A DNA stretch of 64,000 nucleotides from Syntrophobacterales bacterium (GCA_026417655.1 JAOACS010000008.1:62001-126000); one strand, 5' to 3'. Shown: positions 46,221 through 56,125, counted from the stretch's first letter. The notes: generated by a model not told the origin, from the sequence alone. Program-made: numbers and translations.

Positions 46221-46796
46221 TTGCTGGGATTTTGGAGTATGCCTATAAGACCGTGGCGCCTTGTATCGACAAAGTCTGAAAAGAAGTGGGGGCTTTTTCA
46301 GGTGAGGGTTGATGAAGTGGTAATGCCCTCCACAGGACGTTGTTACAGCGTTTATGCATTAGATTTTGCTCCTTGGGCAAACATCATCGCTATCACTCCT
46401 GATGATCAGGTAGTGCTTGTAAGGCAGTATCGACATGGGATAAGGGAGATCACTCTAGAACTTCCTGGGGGAGTTATCGATGGGCGTATTAACCCTGAGG
46501 TGGGAGCCCGGAGAGAACTATTGGAAGAGACGGGTTACGACGCCCAATCCTGGGAACTCGTGGGAAGGCTTCATCCTAACCCGGCTATTCAAACGAATGT
46601 ATGTTACACCTTTTTGGCAAGGAATGCCTATCCCGCTACCCAACAGCATCTCGATGAACTTGAGGAAATAGAGGTGGTTTTAAAGCCTATCCGTGAGATA
46701 CCAAGGCTCCTAAAGGAAGGCGTTATTTCCCATGCCCTGATAGTAGCAGCCTTTGGTATTTTTTTTCTAAGATATCCAGAGTATTGGAGAGCATGA
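46221..46796 (+). CDS. NUDIX hydrolase (ADP-ribose pyrophosphatase-like)
   Basis: 191 residues. NUDIX box near residues 90-112: GGVIDGRINPEVGARREL and LEETGY (spacing GX5EX7REUXEEXGX). WANIIAITPDDQVVLVRQYRHG and TLELPGG match ADP-ribose/ADP-sugar pyrophosphatases. TTG 46221 has AGAGGGG about 5 bases upstream; the ATG at 46239 lies too close to GGAG, so the start is uncertain by 6 codons. Single-gene unit. Confidence 0.9.
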   Translation: MLGFWSMPIRPWRLVSTKSEKKWGLFQVRVDEVVMPSTGRCYSVYALDFAPWANIIAITPDDQVVLVRQYRHGIREITLELPGGVIDGRINPEVGARRELLEETGYDAQSWELVGRLHPNPAIQTNVCYTFLARNAYPATQQHLDELEEIEVVLKPIREIPRLLKEGVISHALIVAAFGIFFLRYPEYWRA

Positions 46797-46845
46797 ATTT
46801 GTATCAAAGAAGGATAAAAAGCGGATTTTTCGGTTAAAGTTATTC

Positions 46846-46867
46846 GGGGCGAGCAAAGGCTCGCCCC
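46846..46867. terminator. Stem-loop between convergent NUDIX and icd genes
   Basis: GGGGCGAGC-AAAG-GCTCGCCCC has a perfect 9-base stem. No good T-run follows on either strand, so it is only a likely bidirectional terminator. Confidence 0.55.
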
Positions 46868-46895
46868 CCTTCTAGGATAATTAAACCCTTAAATT

Positions 46896-48128
46896 CTATC
46901 CCATCATTTCTACTATTATTTCGCCAAATCTAGAACAAGAGACCTCCTTGGCTCCTTCCATCTGTCGGGCAAGATCATAGGTTACTTGCTTAGATTGTAT
47001 GGCCTTCTCCAAAGCTCCTTCTATAAGATCGGCCTCCTCTTTCCATCCCATATAACGAAGCATCATAGCCCCAGAAAGAATTAAAGAGCTGGGATTGACC
47101 TTGTCTAGTCCGGCATATTTGGGAGCAGTGCCATGGGTTGCTTCAAAGAGGGCGCAACAGTCCCCAATATTAGCACCTGGAGCCATGCCTAATCCTCCCA
47201 CCTGTGCAGCAAGGGCATCGGAAAGGTAGTCACCATTGAGATTTGGAGTGGCGATAACCGAATATTCTTCGGGTCTAAGAAGCACCTGTTGAAACATGGC
47301 GTCGGCGATGCGGTCTTTTATAACGATTTTACCTTCTGGAGTCCTACCTCCGTAGGTTTTCCAGAGCTCATCCTCTGTAATGGTTTTATCGCCAAAGGTG
47401 GAACTTGCTAGTTCATATCCCCAGTTTCTAAAGGCTCCTTCAGTGTACTTCATTATGTTTCCTTTGTGCACCAATGTTACCGATGGGAGATTATTTTCTA
47501 TGGCATATTCTATGGCTTTTTTGACAAGTCTTGCAGTTCCATGGCGGCTTATTGGCTTAACTCCAATACCTGCATCTTCCGGTATGTGAATCGAGAATGC
47601 ATCCTTTAGGAAGGAGGCCACCTTCTTTGCCTCTTCCGATCCCGCGGGCCATTCTATTCCGGCGTAGACATCTTCGGTATTTTCCCGAAAGATTACCATA
47701 TTGACCTTTTCGGGATTTCTCATAGGGGAGGGAACCCCCTTTATGTATTTAACAGGTCTTACACAGGCATAAAGGTCAAGAACCTGCCGAAGGGTTACAT
47801 TGACGCTTCTAAAACCTCCCCCTACAGGTGTTGTGAGAGGTCCTTTTATGGCCACAACGAGGGAACGGATCCCATCTATGGTCTGACTTGGAAGCCAGCT
47901 TCCCGTTTCCCTGTAAGCCTTTTCTCCTGCGAGGAGTTCCTGCCAATAAATTTTTCTCCTTCCACCGGAGGCTTTTTCTACGGCGGCGTCAATAACCATT
48001 CGTGTAGCTCGCCAGATATCGGGTCCGGTCCCATCACCCTCGATAAATCCAACTATCGGGTAATCCGGCACAATAAGACCATCCTGTGAAACTTCAATTT
48101 TTTGAGATTCCTTTCCTGATTGAATCAT
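46896..48128 (-). CDS. icd: Isocitrate dehydrogenase (NADP-dependent type)
   Basis: 410 residues. [14 protein letters not shown] at the N-terminus, substrate-binding [21 protein letters not shown]-like [38 protein letters not shown], and cofactor region [18 protein letters not shown]. The last motif with K and Y in APKYAG fits NADP use. TCA cycle step, oxidative or reverse. It lies 25 bases after the c-di-AMP gene on the same strand. Confidence 0.95.
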   Translation of the reverse strand: MIQSGKESQKIEVSQDGLIVPDYPIVGFIEGDGTGPDIWRATRMVIDAAVEKASGGRRKIYWQELLAGEKAYRETGSWLPSQTIDGIRSLVVAIKGPLTTPVGGGFRSVNVTLRQVLDLYACVRPVKYIKGVPSPMRNPEKVNMVIFRENTEDVYAGIEWPAGSEEAKKVASFLKDAFSIHIPEDAGIGVKPISRHGTARLVKKAIEYAIENNLPSVTLVHKGNIMKYTEGAFRNWGYELASSTFGDKTITEDELWKTYGGRTPEGKIVIKDRIADAMFQQVLLRPEEYSVIATPNLNGDYLSDALAAQVGGLGMAPGANIGDCCALFEATHGTAPKYAGLDKVNPSSLILSGAMMLRYMGWKEEADLIEGALEKAIQSKQVTYDLARQMEGAKEVSCSRFGEIIVEMMG

Positions 48129-48153
48129 TACTTCTATCCTCCTTTGTGAATCT

Positions 48154-49611
48154 TTAGGGTGAAACGATCTCCATTGTTCTGCGATCCTTAACCGTGTATT
48201 CTACTACAACCCTATCGGAATAGTTCGGCGCCAATTTGATAGATGGTGGCATTATAATTACCGGCACTGAAGTGCTCCCAGAGCCGCGAATATCTTCAAG
48301 GGATACAGGAGCTGTATATAGGGTGTTTAAATTACTGAGAATAGATTTTCCGCCAACAACAATGAGCTTAGAGGGTGATACCTTTACTTCGGTTATGATA
48401 AGCCTATCATCTAGGTGTCCTTTCCAATCAACCTGAATGCTGACCTCTTTGGAGGTAAGAGTATCCAAAATCACCTCGACAAAGCTTGGCTCTACACGAT
48501 TTATGAGTATACCCGGAGGAATAAAAATGTTTTCCTGGGTTATGGGGATAAGGTTTTTCCCTTCGGAGGCCTTTCTTAGATCAATTCTGACTTCTATCTG
48601 CTGGGGCTTTATAGACTTCATGAGAGCACTTGATCCCGCTAGGTTAAGGGTAACCTTAGGGGGATTGACCTCTATGATTTCATAATTCACCGGTCTATTT
48701 AAAAATTCTATAGGAACTTCAACTGACATGACAACATCTTTACTTCTCGTAAAAGAAAACCATGCACCGGAAATAATCACGAAGGATGCAAGGGCTGCGA
48801 AGGCCGTTTGTAAATTAGTTCTGTTCCACCACTTGGTCCGTTTTTCCGGTATAGGATTTACGTGTTCACGGATAGTTTTATGGAGAACTTCTGGATCTGA
48901 GACGGCCCCTATTGAGCCGTTCTTAGCTATAGACACTCGCCCCCTCTCTTCAGAAACTACTATAACGAGGGCATCACTCCTTTCAGCTAGCCCTAGGGCA
49001 GCTCTATGACGTGTGCCATAGAAGGTAGGAAGATCTGATCTCTGAGAAAGAGGAAGCAGCACGGCTACCTCCTTAATCTCATCACCATCTATTATGATAG
49101 CCCCATCATGGACAGGATTATTAGGCCAAAATATACTTATTATCATCTCCTGAGAGACTTTACCGTGCCAGGGTATACCACCATGGACAAGTTCTGAAAT
49201 GTCTTCCCTTCCGGGAATTACAATTATTGCTCCAATCCGTTTTTTGCCCATTTGCATAACGGTGTCTGTAATAACCTGAGCAGGAGTGTAGCTCTGCTTA
49301 GATACACCTCCCCAGAGAAAACTTCTAAGATTTTGCACCTGTAGAGCTAAACGGAGTTCATTTCTAAATACAACGATAATTATGATAGCAGCAAGGGCTA
49401 TAACAGCCTGAAGGATCCAACTAGTTATGACAAGCCCTAGGGAAGTAGCGATTTTTTGAAATACCCATAGAATGCCGATCCCAATTATTACCCTGAAGGC
49501 ATTGGTGTGTCGAAAGAGGATATAGACTCTAAACAGGATGTAGCTGTTTATTAAAACATCCAAGACATCTTGCCATCTTACTGTCTTAAGAAATGGTATA
49601 AGAGATTTCAT
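48154..49611 (-). CDS. Diadenylate cyclase CdaA fused to YbbR (CdaR-like) domains
   Basis: 485 residues. Three N-terminal membrane helices (about 22-82) and a DAC domain with catalytic DGA at 169-171 (VHDGAIII) and RHR at 201-203 (GTRHRAALG) make c-di-AMP from ATP. A fourth helix (about 270-287) then leads to an exported region with at least two YbbR repeats ([14 protein letters not shown] near 299, [11 protein letters not shown] near 399). In Firmicutes CdaA and the YbbR protein CdaR are separate neighbouring genes; here they are one chain. glmM is not visible. Confidence 0.92.
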   Translation of the reverse strand: MKSLIPFLKTVRWQDVLDVLINSYILFRVYILFRHTNAFRVIIGIGILWVFQKIATSLGLVITSWILQAVIALAAIIIIVVFRNELRLALQVQNLRSFLWGGVSKQSYTPAQVITDTVMQMGKKRIGAIIVIPGREDISELVHGGIPWHGKVSQEMIISIFWPNNPVHDGAIIIDGDEIKEVAVLLPLSQRSDLPTFYGTRHRAALGLAERSDALVIVVSEERGRVSIAKNGSIGAVSDPEVLHKTIREHVNPIPEKRTKWWNRTNLQTAFAALASFVIISGAWFSFTRSKDVVMSVEVPIEFLNRPVNYEIIEVNPPKVTLNLAGSSALMKSIKPQQIEVRIDLRKASEGKNLIPITQENIFIPPGILINRVEPSFVEVILDTLTSKEVSIQVDWKGHLDDRLIITEVKVSPSKLIVVGGKSILSNLNTLYTAPVSLEDIRGSGSTSVPVIIMPPSIKLAPNYSDRVVVEYTVKDRRTMEIVSP

Positions 49612-49618
49612 TGTGTTA

Positions 49619-50080
49619 CTATTCCGTTATGCTAAATCTAAGAACACCATATACTCGACCCGTTTCGTCGACTACCTCAACCTGCCATGGACCCTTATCG
49701 GCCTCTCTAAGCTGTATTGAACTGTAAGTTGCCCATCTAGGGGGTTGAAGCCTAAGCCTAATTTGAGTGGTAAGTTCACCCCGGTGATACCATCTGTGAT
49801 AAATGATGCGGGGTGCGGTTATGTTTTCAAAAAGAGTATAGCAAAAAGCCTGCTTCCTTTCCACAGAAAGGACTACCGTTGGACGTTCGCAGTGGCCGTT
49901 TCTAACTGATTCGCAAATAAGGCCAGTCTTCATGAAGGGCAAATTATCCTCCGAGGTTGTTTCCTGAATCTGTTGGGGAGCTTCGTCTCCAGTTTGGGCA
50001 AAGGCGATGAAGGAGTAAATCAAGGAAAGACCTATTAAGAATATTTTAAGTCCTTGAAGGAAGCAAGCTTTTGTCTCCAT
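49619..50080 (-). CDS. Exported DUF2914 protein
   Basis: 153 residues. A signal peptide (about residues 10-28, cleaved after a AFAQ-type site) and a single C-terminal domain with YHRWYHRGELTTQIRL, WATYSSIQL, GPWQVEVVDETGRVYGVLRFSI match DUF2914, a small beta domain of unknown function thought to be outside the cytoplasm. Two cysteines (about 55 and 63) could form a disulfide. It lies 7 bases upstream of the CdaA-YbbR gene, whose YbbR part also faces outward. Confidence 0.82.
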   Translation of the reverse strand: METKACFLQGLKIFLIGLSLIYSFIAFAQTGDEAPQQIQETTSEDNLPFMKTGLICESVRNGHCERPTVVLSVERKQAFCYTLFENITAPRIIYHRWYHRGELTTQIRLRLQPPRWATYSSIQLREADKGPWQVEVVDETGRVYGVLRFSITE

Positions 50081-50344
50081 GTCCCATCTCCTGTCCTCTA
50101 AAGTGGATTATGATAAACCTACTCAGAGCCAGGATTATAATGTTTAGGTTGATTACTTGAAAGTGTCATTTTATGATTTGAGAAGATGTTTAAACATATC
50201 AAAATGTTATGCAATCGGACCTAATAATGGGTTCTTTATTACTTTGACAAATTGATGACTTCCAATATATATTAAAAAAAACGCTTTGCAAGAAGCAAGG
50301 CAAGAGAGCCACGAAGGTCTAAGTATTTAGGAAGGGGTGAATTC
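50081..50344. other. Divergent intergenic region with AT-rich promoter
   Basis: 264 bases between DUF2914 and the ABC permease. It has a plus-strand promoter (50244-50273), a weak hairpin GCTTTGC/GCAAGGC at about 50283-50301 and an AACAT-N6-ATGTT inverted repeat near 50193-50208 that could be a regulator site. No clear riboswitch was recognised. Confidence 0.45.
50244..50273 (+). promoter_or_regulatory. Sigma-70-type promoter for the metal-chelate ABC operon
   Basis: Exact TTGACA (50244-50249) followed by TATATA at 16 bases or TATATT at 18 bases. Leader about 65 bases before the GTG at 50345. Confidence 0.6.
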
Positions 50345-51418
50345 GTGGCATTTTTTTATTTTGAAAGAGGTTCCTTAGGGGTACAGGATAATGGTCTCTT
50401 AGATAAGAGGTCATCGTCGCTACGTTTCAAAAGATATGTTAGGTCGAAAAGGCGGCTTATTCTGTTATTATGCTTCTTAGGAAGCTTAGTTATTTTGGTG
50501 TCACTTTCGGTAGGTGCCTATCGCATACCCTATGGGGAATTGATAGAAGCTCTTTTGGGTATGTCTTCAGGAAAGCAAGCGATTCTTGTATGGAACATTC
50601 GCCTTCCACGCACTGTAGCATCTCTTGTGGTAGGAGCCGGCCTTGCCCTTGCTGGTCTTACCCTTCAGTCACTTCTTAGAAATCCCTTAGCATCCCCCTC
50701 AACTCTGGGAATTAGCCAGGGAGCTGCCTTTGGGGCGGCGGTCTCCGTTGTGGTTTTCAAGTTAAAATATCTTTCAATAACTATATTTGCTTTTGGGGGT
50801 TCCTTCCTTGCCACCATAATTATATTGTTTTTGGGAAAGCTAAAGCGGCTTACACCGGAGTCTATAATACTTTCTGGAGTTGCCCTTTCTTCCCTTTTTT
50901 CGGCGGCTACAGTTCTTATCCAGTATATTGCAAACGAAACTGAGCTTGCAACGATAGTTTTTTGGACCTTCGGTGATGTTTCTCGGTCTAATTGGCAGGA
51001 GATTGGGGTAACCGCTTTTGCAGTTTTTATCGCCCTAGGCTTTGTGTATTTTCGCTCCTGGGATTTTATGGCGATTGAATCCGGTGAGGAATCGGCCAAA
51101 GGTTTAGGAGTCTCTGTAGAACGATTAAGATGGCAAGGAATGGCTCTGGTGGCAATTGTTTCTTCCGTAGCTACAGCCTTTCACGGGGTTATAGCCTTTG
51201 TTGGTTTGATAGCTCCCCATGCAGCAAGACGGCTCTTCGGGTCAAATTATTCCCTTCTTGTTCCTGCTACATCCCTCCTGGGAGCCCTTCTACTCCTTGG
51301 AGCTGACACAGCTGGAAGGGCCATTATAGGATCGGGCGGGCTTCCTGTAGGAGTTATCACATCCTTTATGGGAGCACCTCTTTTTCTCTATCTTTTGATG
51401 AGAGGTTATAGGAGATGA
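50345..51418 (+). CDS. FecCD/BtuC-family metal-chelate ABC permease
   Basis: 357 residues, about 10 membrane helices after a charged N-terminus of about 40 residues. FecCD motifs: WNIRLPRTVASLVVGAGLALAG, NPLASPSTLGISQGA, GVIAFVGLIAPHAARRLFG and GRAIIGSGGLPVGVIT. It moves an iron-siderophore, haem, cobalamin or similar chelate inward. GTG start with AAGGGG. The stop overlaps the ATPase start by 4 bases. Confidence 0.92.
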   Translation: MAFFYFERGSLGVQDNGLLDKRSSSLRFKRYVRSKRRLILLLCFLGSLVILVSLSVGAYRIPYGELIEALLGMSSGKQAILVWNIRLPRTVASLVVGAGLALAGLTLQSLLRNPLASPSTLGISQGAAFGAAVSVVVFKLKYLSITIFAFGGSFLATIIILFLGKLKRLTPESIILSGVALSSLFSAATVLIQYIANETELATIVFWTFGDVSRSNWQEIGVTAFAVFIALGFVYFRSWDFMAIESGEESAKGLGVSVERLRWQGMALVAIVSSVATAFHGVIAFVGLIAPHAARRLFGSNYSLLVPATSLLGALLLLGADTAGRAIIGSGGLPVGVITSFMGAPLFLYLLMRGYRR

Positions 51419-52260
51419 TTATCAAGGTTGAAGACATTTATTTCAAATACCCTTCGGGAGGAACTGTTCTTAATGGTATTAGCTTTGAGATCAAAAAGGG
51501 TGAGTGTGTGGCTCTACTTGGCGTAAATGGTGCTGGGAAATCAACTCTACTTAAATGCATAAATGCTATACTTTCTCCATATAAGGGAGTGGTTTACATT
51601 AACGGCGAAGGTATATCTTCTTGGGGACGAAGACGTATAGCTCAACACATCGCCTATGTTCCTCAGAGATCTCAGGACTCGGATTTAACAGTATTTGAGA
51701 TGATAGCCCTTGGTAGAAAGCCTTATATAGACTGGGCTCTAAGTGAAGAGGACTACCAGATTATCGACGATGTAATAACCAGTCTTGGTTTGCAAAATTT
51801 TACTTTGAAAAGAGTAAGCGAACTTAGTGGGGGAGAGTTTCAAAAGGTAATGATAGGACGAGCCCTTGCTCAAACGCCCGATGTGTTTCTTATGGATGAA
51901 CCGACTAACCATCTCGATATAAAAAATCAACTCGATGTAATGAGAACTATCCGTAAAATAACCAAGAGTAGAATCCCCTCGGTTGCAACTATTGTTTGTC
52001 TTCACGATATAAATCTTGCCCTACGGTTTGCGGATAGGTTGCTTTTTTTAAAGGATGGCCTCATCTGGTCTATTGTTACACCTGAGGAGCTAGATCCTAA
52101 AATTGTCTTTAATGTCTATGGTGTTCCTGTGAGTATAGTTAAGTCTAAAGGCTACAACGTGGTAGTACCAGTCGACGAGGAGCATTATAATGAAGAAAGG
52201 AATTATCCTGCCCATACTTTGCGTAGCCATTATTTCCGTGGGACTGGACCTCGCCCATAG
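51415..52260 (+). CDS. Metal-chelate ABC transporter ATP-binding protein
   Basis: 281 residues. Walker A LLGVNGAGKSTLLKC, signature LSGGEFQKVMIGRALAQTP, Walker B VFLMDEPTNHLD, and switch histidine in CLHDINLALRFADR. Residues after 255 run 71 bases into the next gene, longer than usual for this family. Partner of the FecCD permease. Confidence 0.93.
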   Translation: MIIKVEDIYFKYPSGGTVLNGISFEIKKGECVALLGVNGAGKSTLLKCINAILSPYKGVVYINGEGISSWGRRRIAQHIAYVPQRSQDSDLTVFEMIALGRKPYIDWALSEEDYQIIDDVITSLGLQNFTLKRVSELSGGEFQKVMIGRALAQTPDVFLMDEPTNHLDIKNQLDVMRTIRKITKSRIPSVATIVCLHDINLALRFADRLLFLKDGLIWSIVTPEELDPKIVFNVYGVPVSIVKSKGYNVVVPVDEEHYNEERNYPAHTLRSHYFRGTGPRP

Positions 52261-53296
52261 CGAGACGGAAGATAAGATAGGGGCCATTGATGGTGTTGGA
52301 AGAAAGGTCGAAGTTAGTAAGGGCGGGGTAAAAAGGCTTATATGCCTTGGTCCTGGTTCGCTAAGGCTTATAAGCTATCTTGGTGTGGTAGATCGAGTTG
52401 TAGGGGTAGAAGATCTAGAAAAACGGTTTACTGGGGGAAGACCCTACCGGCTAGCTTATCCAGAACTTGCTAATCTTCCTTCCATAGGACCGGGAGGACC
52501 TGAAAGTATAAATAGAAAACCCAATATGGAGGCGATCTTAGCCGTTTCTCCGGACATAATTTTTGTTACCTATATGGATGCATCCCTTGCCGACGAGGTT
52601 CAGCGGCTTCTTAGTATTCCGGTTTTTGTTATTTCCTATGGCCGCTTCGCTACCTTTGATAATTCAATCTACAATTCTTTAAAGTCTGCAGGTAAAATTC
52701 TGGGTATGGAGAGGAGAGCAGAAGAAATAATTGAGTTTATCGAAAGTGTGAAGAGAGACCTGAATGGCCGCACAATAGATATACCCATCGATAAAAAACC
52801 AAGAGTCTATGTTGGTGGAATCGGTTATAGAGGATCCCACGGGATTGAAAGCACAGAACAGCACTATTTACCTCTTGAGTGGACAAACTCTATAAACTTA
52901 GCGAACGAAATAGAAGCGAAAATAGGCTCTCATGTCTTCAGTGATAAGGAAACAATTCTTAAACTGAATCCCGACGTTATTTTTATTGACGGAGGAGGAC
53001 TTGAATTGGTTCGTCGGGATTACCAGAAAAGACCGGATTTTTATAAAAACCTTAAGGCAGTTCAAGATGGCGCCATCTATGTCCTTTTCCCCTTTAATTT
53101 TTACGCTACCAATGTGGAAACTGTGCTGATTGATGCCTACGTTGTAGGAAAAATCCTTTACCCCGATAGGTTCAAGGATATAGACCTGGAATCAAAGGCC
53201 AAAGAGATTTATAGATTCTTTTTGGGAAAGGATGTCTATGGTGCCATGAAGGAACTTTATGGGGAGCCGGGAAGAAAGATAGATTTTGAAAAATAG
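52190..53296 (+). CDS. Metal-chelate ABC transporter substrate-binding protein
   Basis: 368 residues. Signal peptide (1-25, KKGIILPILCVAIISVGLDL) and a class III periplasmic binding fold. The chain carries YVGGIGYRGSHGIESTEQHY, typical of a branch seen in methanogens and Desulfobacterota, not of known siderophore binders. The ligand is unknown. GAGGAG lies 8 bases before ATG 52190. Confidence 0.9.
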   Translation: MKKGIILPILCVAIISVGLDLAHSETEDKIGAIDGVGRKVEVSKGGVKRLICLGPGSLRLISYLGVVDRVVGVEDLEKRFTGGRPYRLAYPELANLPSIGPGGPESINRKPNMEAILAVSPDIIFVTYMDASLADEVQRLLSIPVFVISYGRFATFDNSIYNSLKSAGKILGMERRAEEIIEFIESVKRDLNGRTIDIPIDKKPRVYVGGIGYRGSHGIESTEQHYLPLEWTNSINLANEIEAKIGSHVFSDKETILKLNPDVIFIDGGGLELVRRDYQKRPDFYKNLKAVQDGAIYVLFPFNFYATNVETVLIDAYVVGKILYPDRFKDIDLESKAKEIYRFFLGKDVYGAMKELYGEPGRKIDFEK

Positions 53297-53313
53297 TATT
53301 CATGGAGGTAGCC

Positions 53314-53931
53314 ATGGACCGTGAAGAACTAAGAAAATACGATAGACTGGAAGAGTGTGTTGCCTTTCATGGGCATATATGTCCTGGTTTGGTGATTGGT
53401 TACAGGGCATCCAAGCTAGGAATGGAAAAACTAAATGAAGTAAGGGCAGAGGACGAAGAGCTTGTCGCTATTGTGGAAAATGATGCCTGTTTTGTGGACG
53501 CTGTCCAAGTATTGACAGGGTGCACCTTTGGTAAAGGGAATCTGATTTACAAGGATTACGGTAAGATGGCCATGACTCTTGCAAGCAGAAGGACGGGAAA
53601 GGGCTTCAGGATAATTTTAAAGGAGAGAAGCTTTAGATCTAGTGACCATAAGGAGCATTTTGAACTTATTCATAAGGTGATAAACGACCAAGCCACGGAT
53701 GAGGAGAAAAGGCGATTTTGGAAACTTCATGAGGAACGTAGTAGACGACTTCTTGAGACCAAAACCGAGGAGCTTTTCGATGTGAAGGAATCCGATATAG
53801 AGCTTCCTCCCAAGGCCCGTATTTTTCCATCGGAGCCCTGCGCTGTGTGTGGAGAGGCAACAATGAAGACAAAAATGGTAGAAGTAGAGGGGAGGTTGAT
53901 TTGTAAAGCCTGTTTAGAAGCGAGTAAGTAG
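53314..53931 (+). CDS. FmdE-like protein with C-terminal zinc ribbon
   Basis: About 205 residues. FmdE domain (FHGHICPGLVIGYRASKLG, VENDACFVDAVQVLTGCTFGKGNL) near residues 18-110, then a helical linker and CAVCGEATMKTKMVEVEGRLICKACLEAS, a zinc-ribbon end. FmdE proteins in non-methanogens occur with molybdenum/tungsten or metal-chelate transport; their function is not settled. I choose ATG 53314 (GGAGG 5 bases upstream). It is the last gene of the ABC operon. Confidence 0.87.
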   Translation: MDREELRKYDRLEECVAFHGHICPGLVIGYRASKLGMEKLNEVRAEDEELVAIVENDACFVDAVQVLTGCTFGKGNLIYKDYGKMAMTLASRRTGKGFRIILKERSFRSSDHKEHFELIHKVINDQATDEEKRRFWKLHEERSRRLLETKTEELFDVKESDIELPPKARIFPSEPCAVCGEATMKTKMVEVEGRLICKACLEASK

Positions 53932-53957
53932 AAAACTCTTGGCTATGACTAGTTTTT

Positions 53958-53990
53958 ACTCTGGCGATTATGAAAATCGCCAGAGTTTTT
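53958..53990 (+). terminator. Strong intrinsic terminator after the FmdE gene
   Basis: 12-base perfect stem (ACTCTGGCGATT, 53958-53969, with 53975-53986), 5-base loop and a T-run (53986-53990). It ends the ABC-FmdE operon just before the convergent SLC13 gene. Confidence 0.93.
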
Positions 53991-54009
53991 ATAATTATAG
54001 GTTTATGGA

Positions 54010-55572
54010 CTAGGCTAATCCAACAATAGGAAGGATTATCATTAAACCTATCCAGATCAAAAATCCTCCAAGCAGATCGTATAATACCCCAGCCCTAATC
54101 ATTTTTATGATGGGAACCATCCCTGATCCGTATACAATAGCGTTTGGTGGGGTAGAGACTGGAAGCATAAATCCCCAGCTAGCACCAAGGGTAGCTCCTA
54201 TAGCAGGGGGCACGGGGTTTACACCTGCCGCCTGGGCAAGGGATATAATAACTGGAACTACCATGTTAGCCGATGCGGTATTAGATGATGTTTCACTCAC
54301 AAGAATACCTATAAATATCGCCCCAAGGGTTATTCCCCAAGTTGATGTAGCTCCAGTAAGATTTAAAAGCTTTGAGCCAATGACGTCTGCAAGTTTTAGC
54401 TCGAACATGAGATTTCCAAGAGTAATACCTCCACCAAAGAGGAGCAATGTACCCCAGTCAATATTTACAGCCTGTCGCCAAGTAATTGTAAACTCACGTT
54501 CTTTCCAGTTTACGGGCAATATGAAAAGAAGAACCGCTCCAATGAGGGCCGCTACACTCTCTGGAATGATCCTATTATAGGCTTTAGATATGGGAGCATC
54601 GGTTCCGTATAGGATGGCCAGCACTCCTGGAATGAGCCATAGACTTACTGTTACCAAAAAGGCTACCATCACGTTTTTTTGTCCTCTGGTCCATGGACCC
54701 AGTAAAGCCCTTTCTCGGGCAATATATTCCTGTCCGCCCTCAATTTTTGATACTTCAGGTTTATGTAGGAAATACATCAAGACGAAGAGAAGAATGGAAA
54801 GTAAGATGAGTAGTGGAACAGCGAAGCTCATCCATTTGAAAAACGGTATTTTTACGTTACAAAATTTCTCGATCATGGCAATGCCGATAAGATTTGGTGG
54901 AGTCCCCACAGGGGTCCCAATCCCTCCAGTGGAGGCACCGTAGGCAGCCATTAACATCATGGCTGTACCAAAACGGAGTTTTGTAGGTTCGACGACGCTT
55001 TTCGTCTTCTGTTGGACAATGTCTGCGGTGGCGTAGACTATACCCAAAGCAATAGGAAACATCATAGCAGTCGTCGCTGTATTACTTATCCACATCGATA
55101 TGAAGCCACATATTACACCAAAGGCAAGGAGGATTCTCCCAGTGCTATTTCCAATCCATCTCATGGACATGATGCCATAGGCGAAACGTTTGTCTAATCC
55201 ATGAATGGACATAGCTTCCGCTATTATAAATCCTCCGAAGAAGAGATAAATAATCGGGTCCGCAAAGGGTGCGAAAACCTTTTTAGCGTCTGCTACACCA
55301 AAGACCACACAAAGTATTGCTCCCATAACAGCGCTTATTGGTAAGGGGACCGGCTCGGTGATCCACCATATTGCTACCCAGGTGATGATTGAGGCGAGGA
55401 TATGGGCCTTTGGGCTAAGAGAGGGCATGGGAATTAAATATATGATGAGGGCTCCAAGGGGGCCTAAAAAAAGTCCTATAGTGTTTCTCCATCTTTCGAA
55501 ACGCTCTTCATGTTCTGATAAAACTTCCCTAATCTCCCTTTGTCCTTTCTGTAATACTTCGCTCGTTGCCAT
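54010..55572 (-). CDS. SLC13/DASS family Na+-coupled anion symporter
   Basis: About 520 residues, 11-12 membrane helices. Both SNT sodium/anion-site signatures are visible: WISNTATTAMMFPIAL in the first half and SETSSNTASANMVVPVII in the second, plus a TPPNAIVYGSG end region. Substrates of the family are dicarboxylates, citrate or sulfate. The ATG at 55572 with AAGGAG 5 bases upstream is preferred over an in-frame start at 55647 that would overlap the CBS gene. It lies 25 bases after the CBS gene, likely one operon with oadGB. Confidence 0.9.
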   Translation of the reverse strand: MATSEVLQKGQREIREVLSEHEERFERWRNTIGLFLGPLGALIIYLIPMPSLSPKAHILASIITWVAIWWITEPVPLPISAVMGAILCVVFGVADAKKVFAPFADPIIYLFFGGFIIAEAMSIHGLDKRFAYGIMSMRWIGNSTGRILLAFGVICGFISMWISNTATTAMMFPIALGIVYATADIVQQKTKSVVEPTKLRFGTAMMLMAAYGASTGGIGTPVGTPPNLIGIAMIEKFCNVKIPFFKWMSFAVPLLILLSILLFVLMYFLHKPEVSKIEGGQEYIARERALLGPWTRGQKNVMVAFLVTVSLWLIPGVLAILYGTDAPISKAYNRIIPESVAALIGAVLLFILPVNWKEREFTITWRQAVNIDWGTLLLFGGGITLGNLMFELKLADVIGSKLLNLTGATSTWGITLGAIFIGILVSETSSNTASANMVVPVIISLAQAAGVNPVPPAIGATLGASWGFMLPVSTPPNAIVYGSGMVPIIKMIRAGVLYDLLGGFLIWIGLMIILPIVGLA

Positions 55573-55597
55573 GGTTACTCCTTCCCTTGCACAAAAA

Positions 55598-56080
55598 TTA
55601 TCCGCTAAGGCGTTTGGCTTCCTTCCAAACAAGGCCAAAAAGATCACTCAGTCGAATGACACCTATAGTGGCCTCTCCTGAAGTGACAACCATGTGAAGG
55701 TATGAGCCAGAAATTATCCTAGAGAACACTTCTTCGAGGGGGGTATCTTCCGAAACATATTCTTTTTCTGAGAATCGATACATAATGTTCTTAGCCGGTA
55801 TTGCGTGTATCATTTCGGCTATCCGATACATCATATCTCTCCACGATGGATACGACTTTTCGGTGAAAGTTTCTCCACCTAGAGCGTTGACTACTTCGAT
55901 TGGGCGTATGCAGCCTACTACTTTGAATTTACTATCGTGGACGAATACAACTCGTGGTCTGTAATCAAGGGACGAACGTTGACGAGTTGCTTCTAGCATC
56001 ATTAGGGCATCGTAGATTGTTCTATCCTCCGCAATTTTTGCACACTTAGCCAGGGGTATCATTAGATCACTTGCCTTCAT
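55598..56080 (-). CDS. Paired CBS-domain protein
   Basis: 160 residues. Two CBS motifs: DLMIPLAKCAKIAEDRTI with VVFVHDSKFKVVGCI in the first, and MYRFSEKEYVSEDTPLEEV to SGEATIGVIRLSDLFG in the second. Usually binds adenine nucleotides and regulates transporters or enzymes. The placement between oadB and SLC13 suggests an energy-status switch on the uptake system (inference). Strong AAGGAG upstream. Confidence 0.88.
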   Translation of the reverse strand: MKASDLMIPLAKCAKIAEDRTIYDALMMLEATRQRSSLDYRPRVVFVHDSKFKVVGCIRPIEVVNALGGETFTEKSYPSWRDMMYRIAEMIHAIPAKNIMYRFSEKEYVSEDTPLEEVFSRIISGSYLHMVVTSGEATIGVIRLSDLFGLVWKEAKRLSG

Positions 56081-56125
56081 CTCTTTCTCCTTTTTTGATG
56101 ATGTTAGAATCTAGAAGGGGTAACC

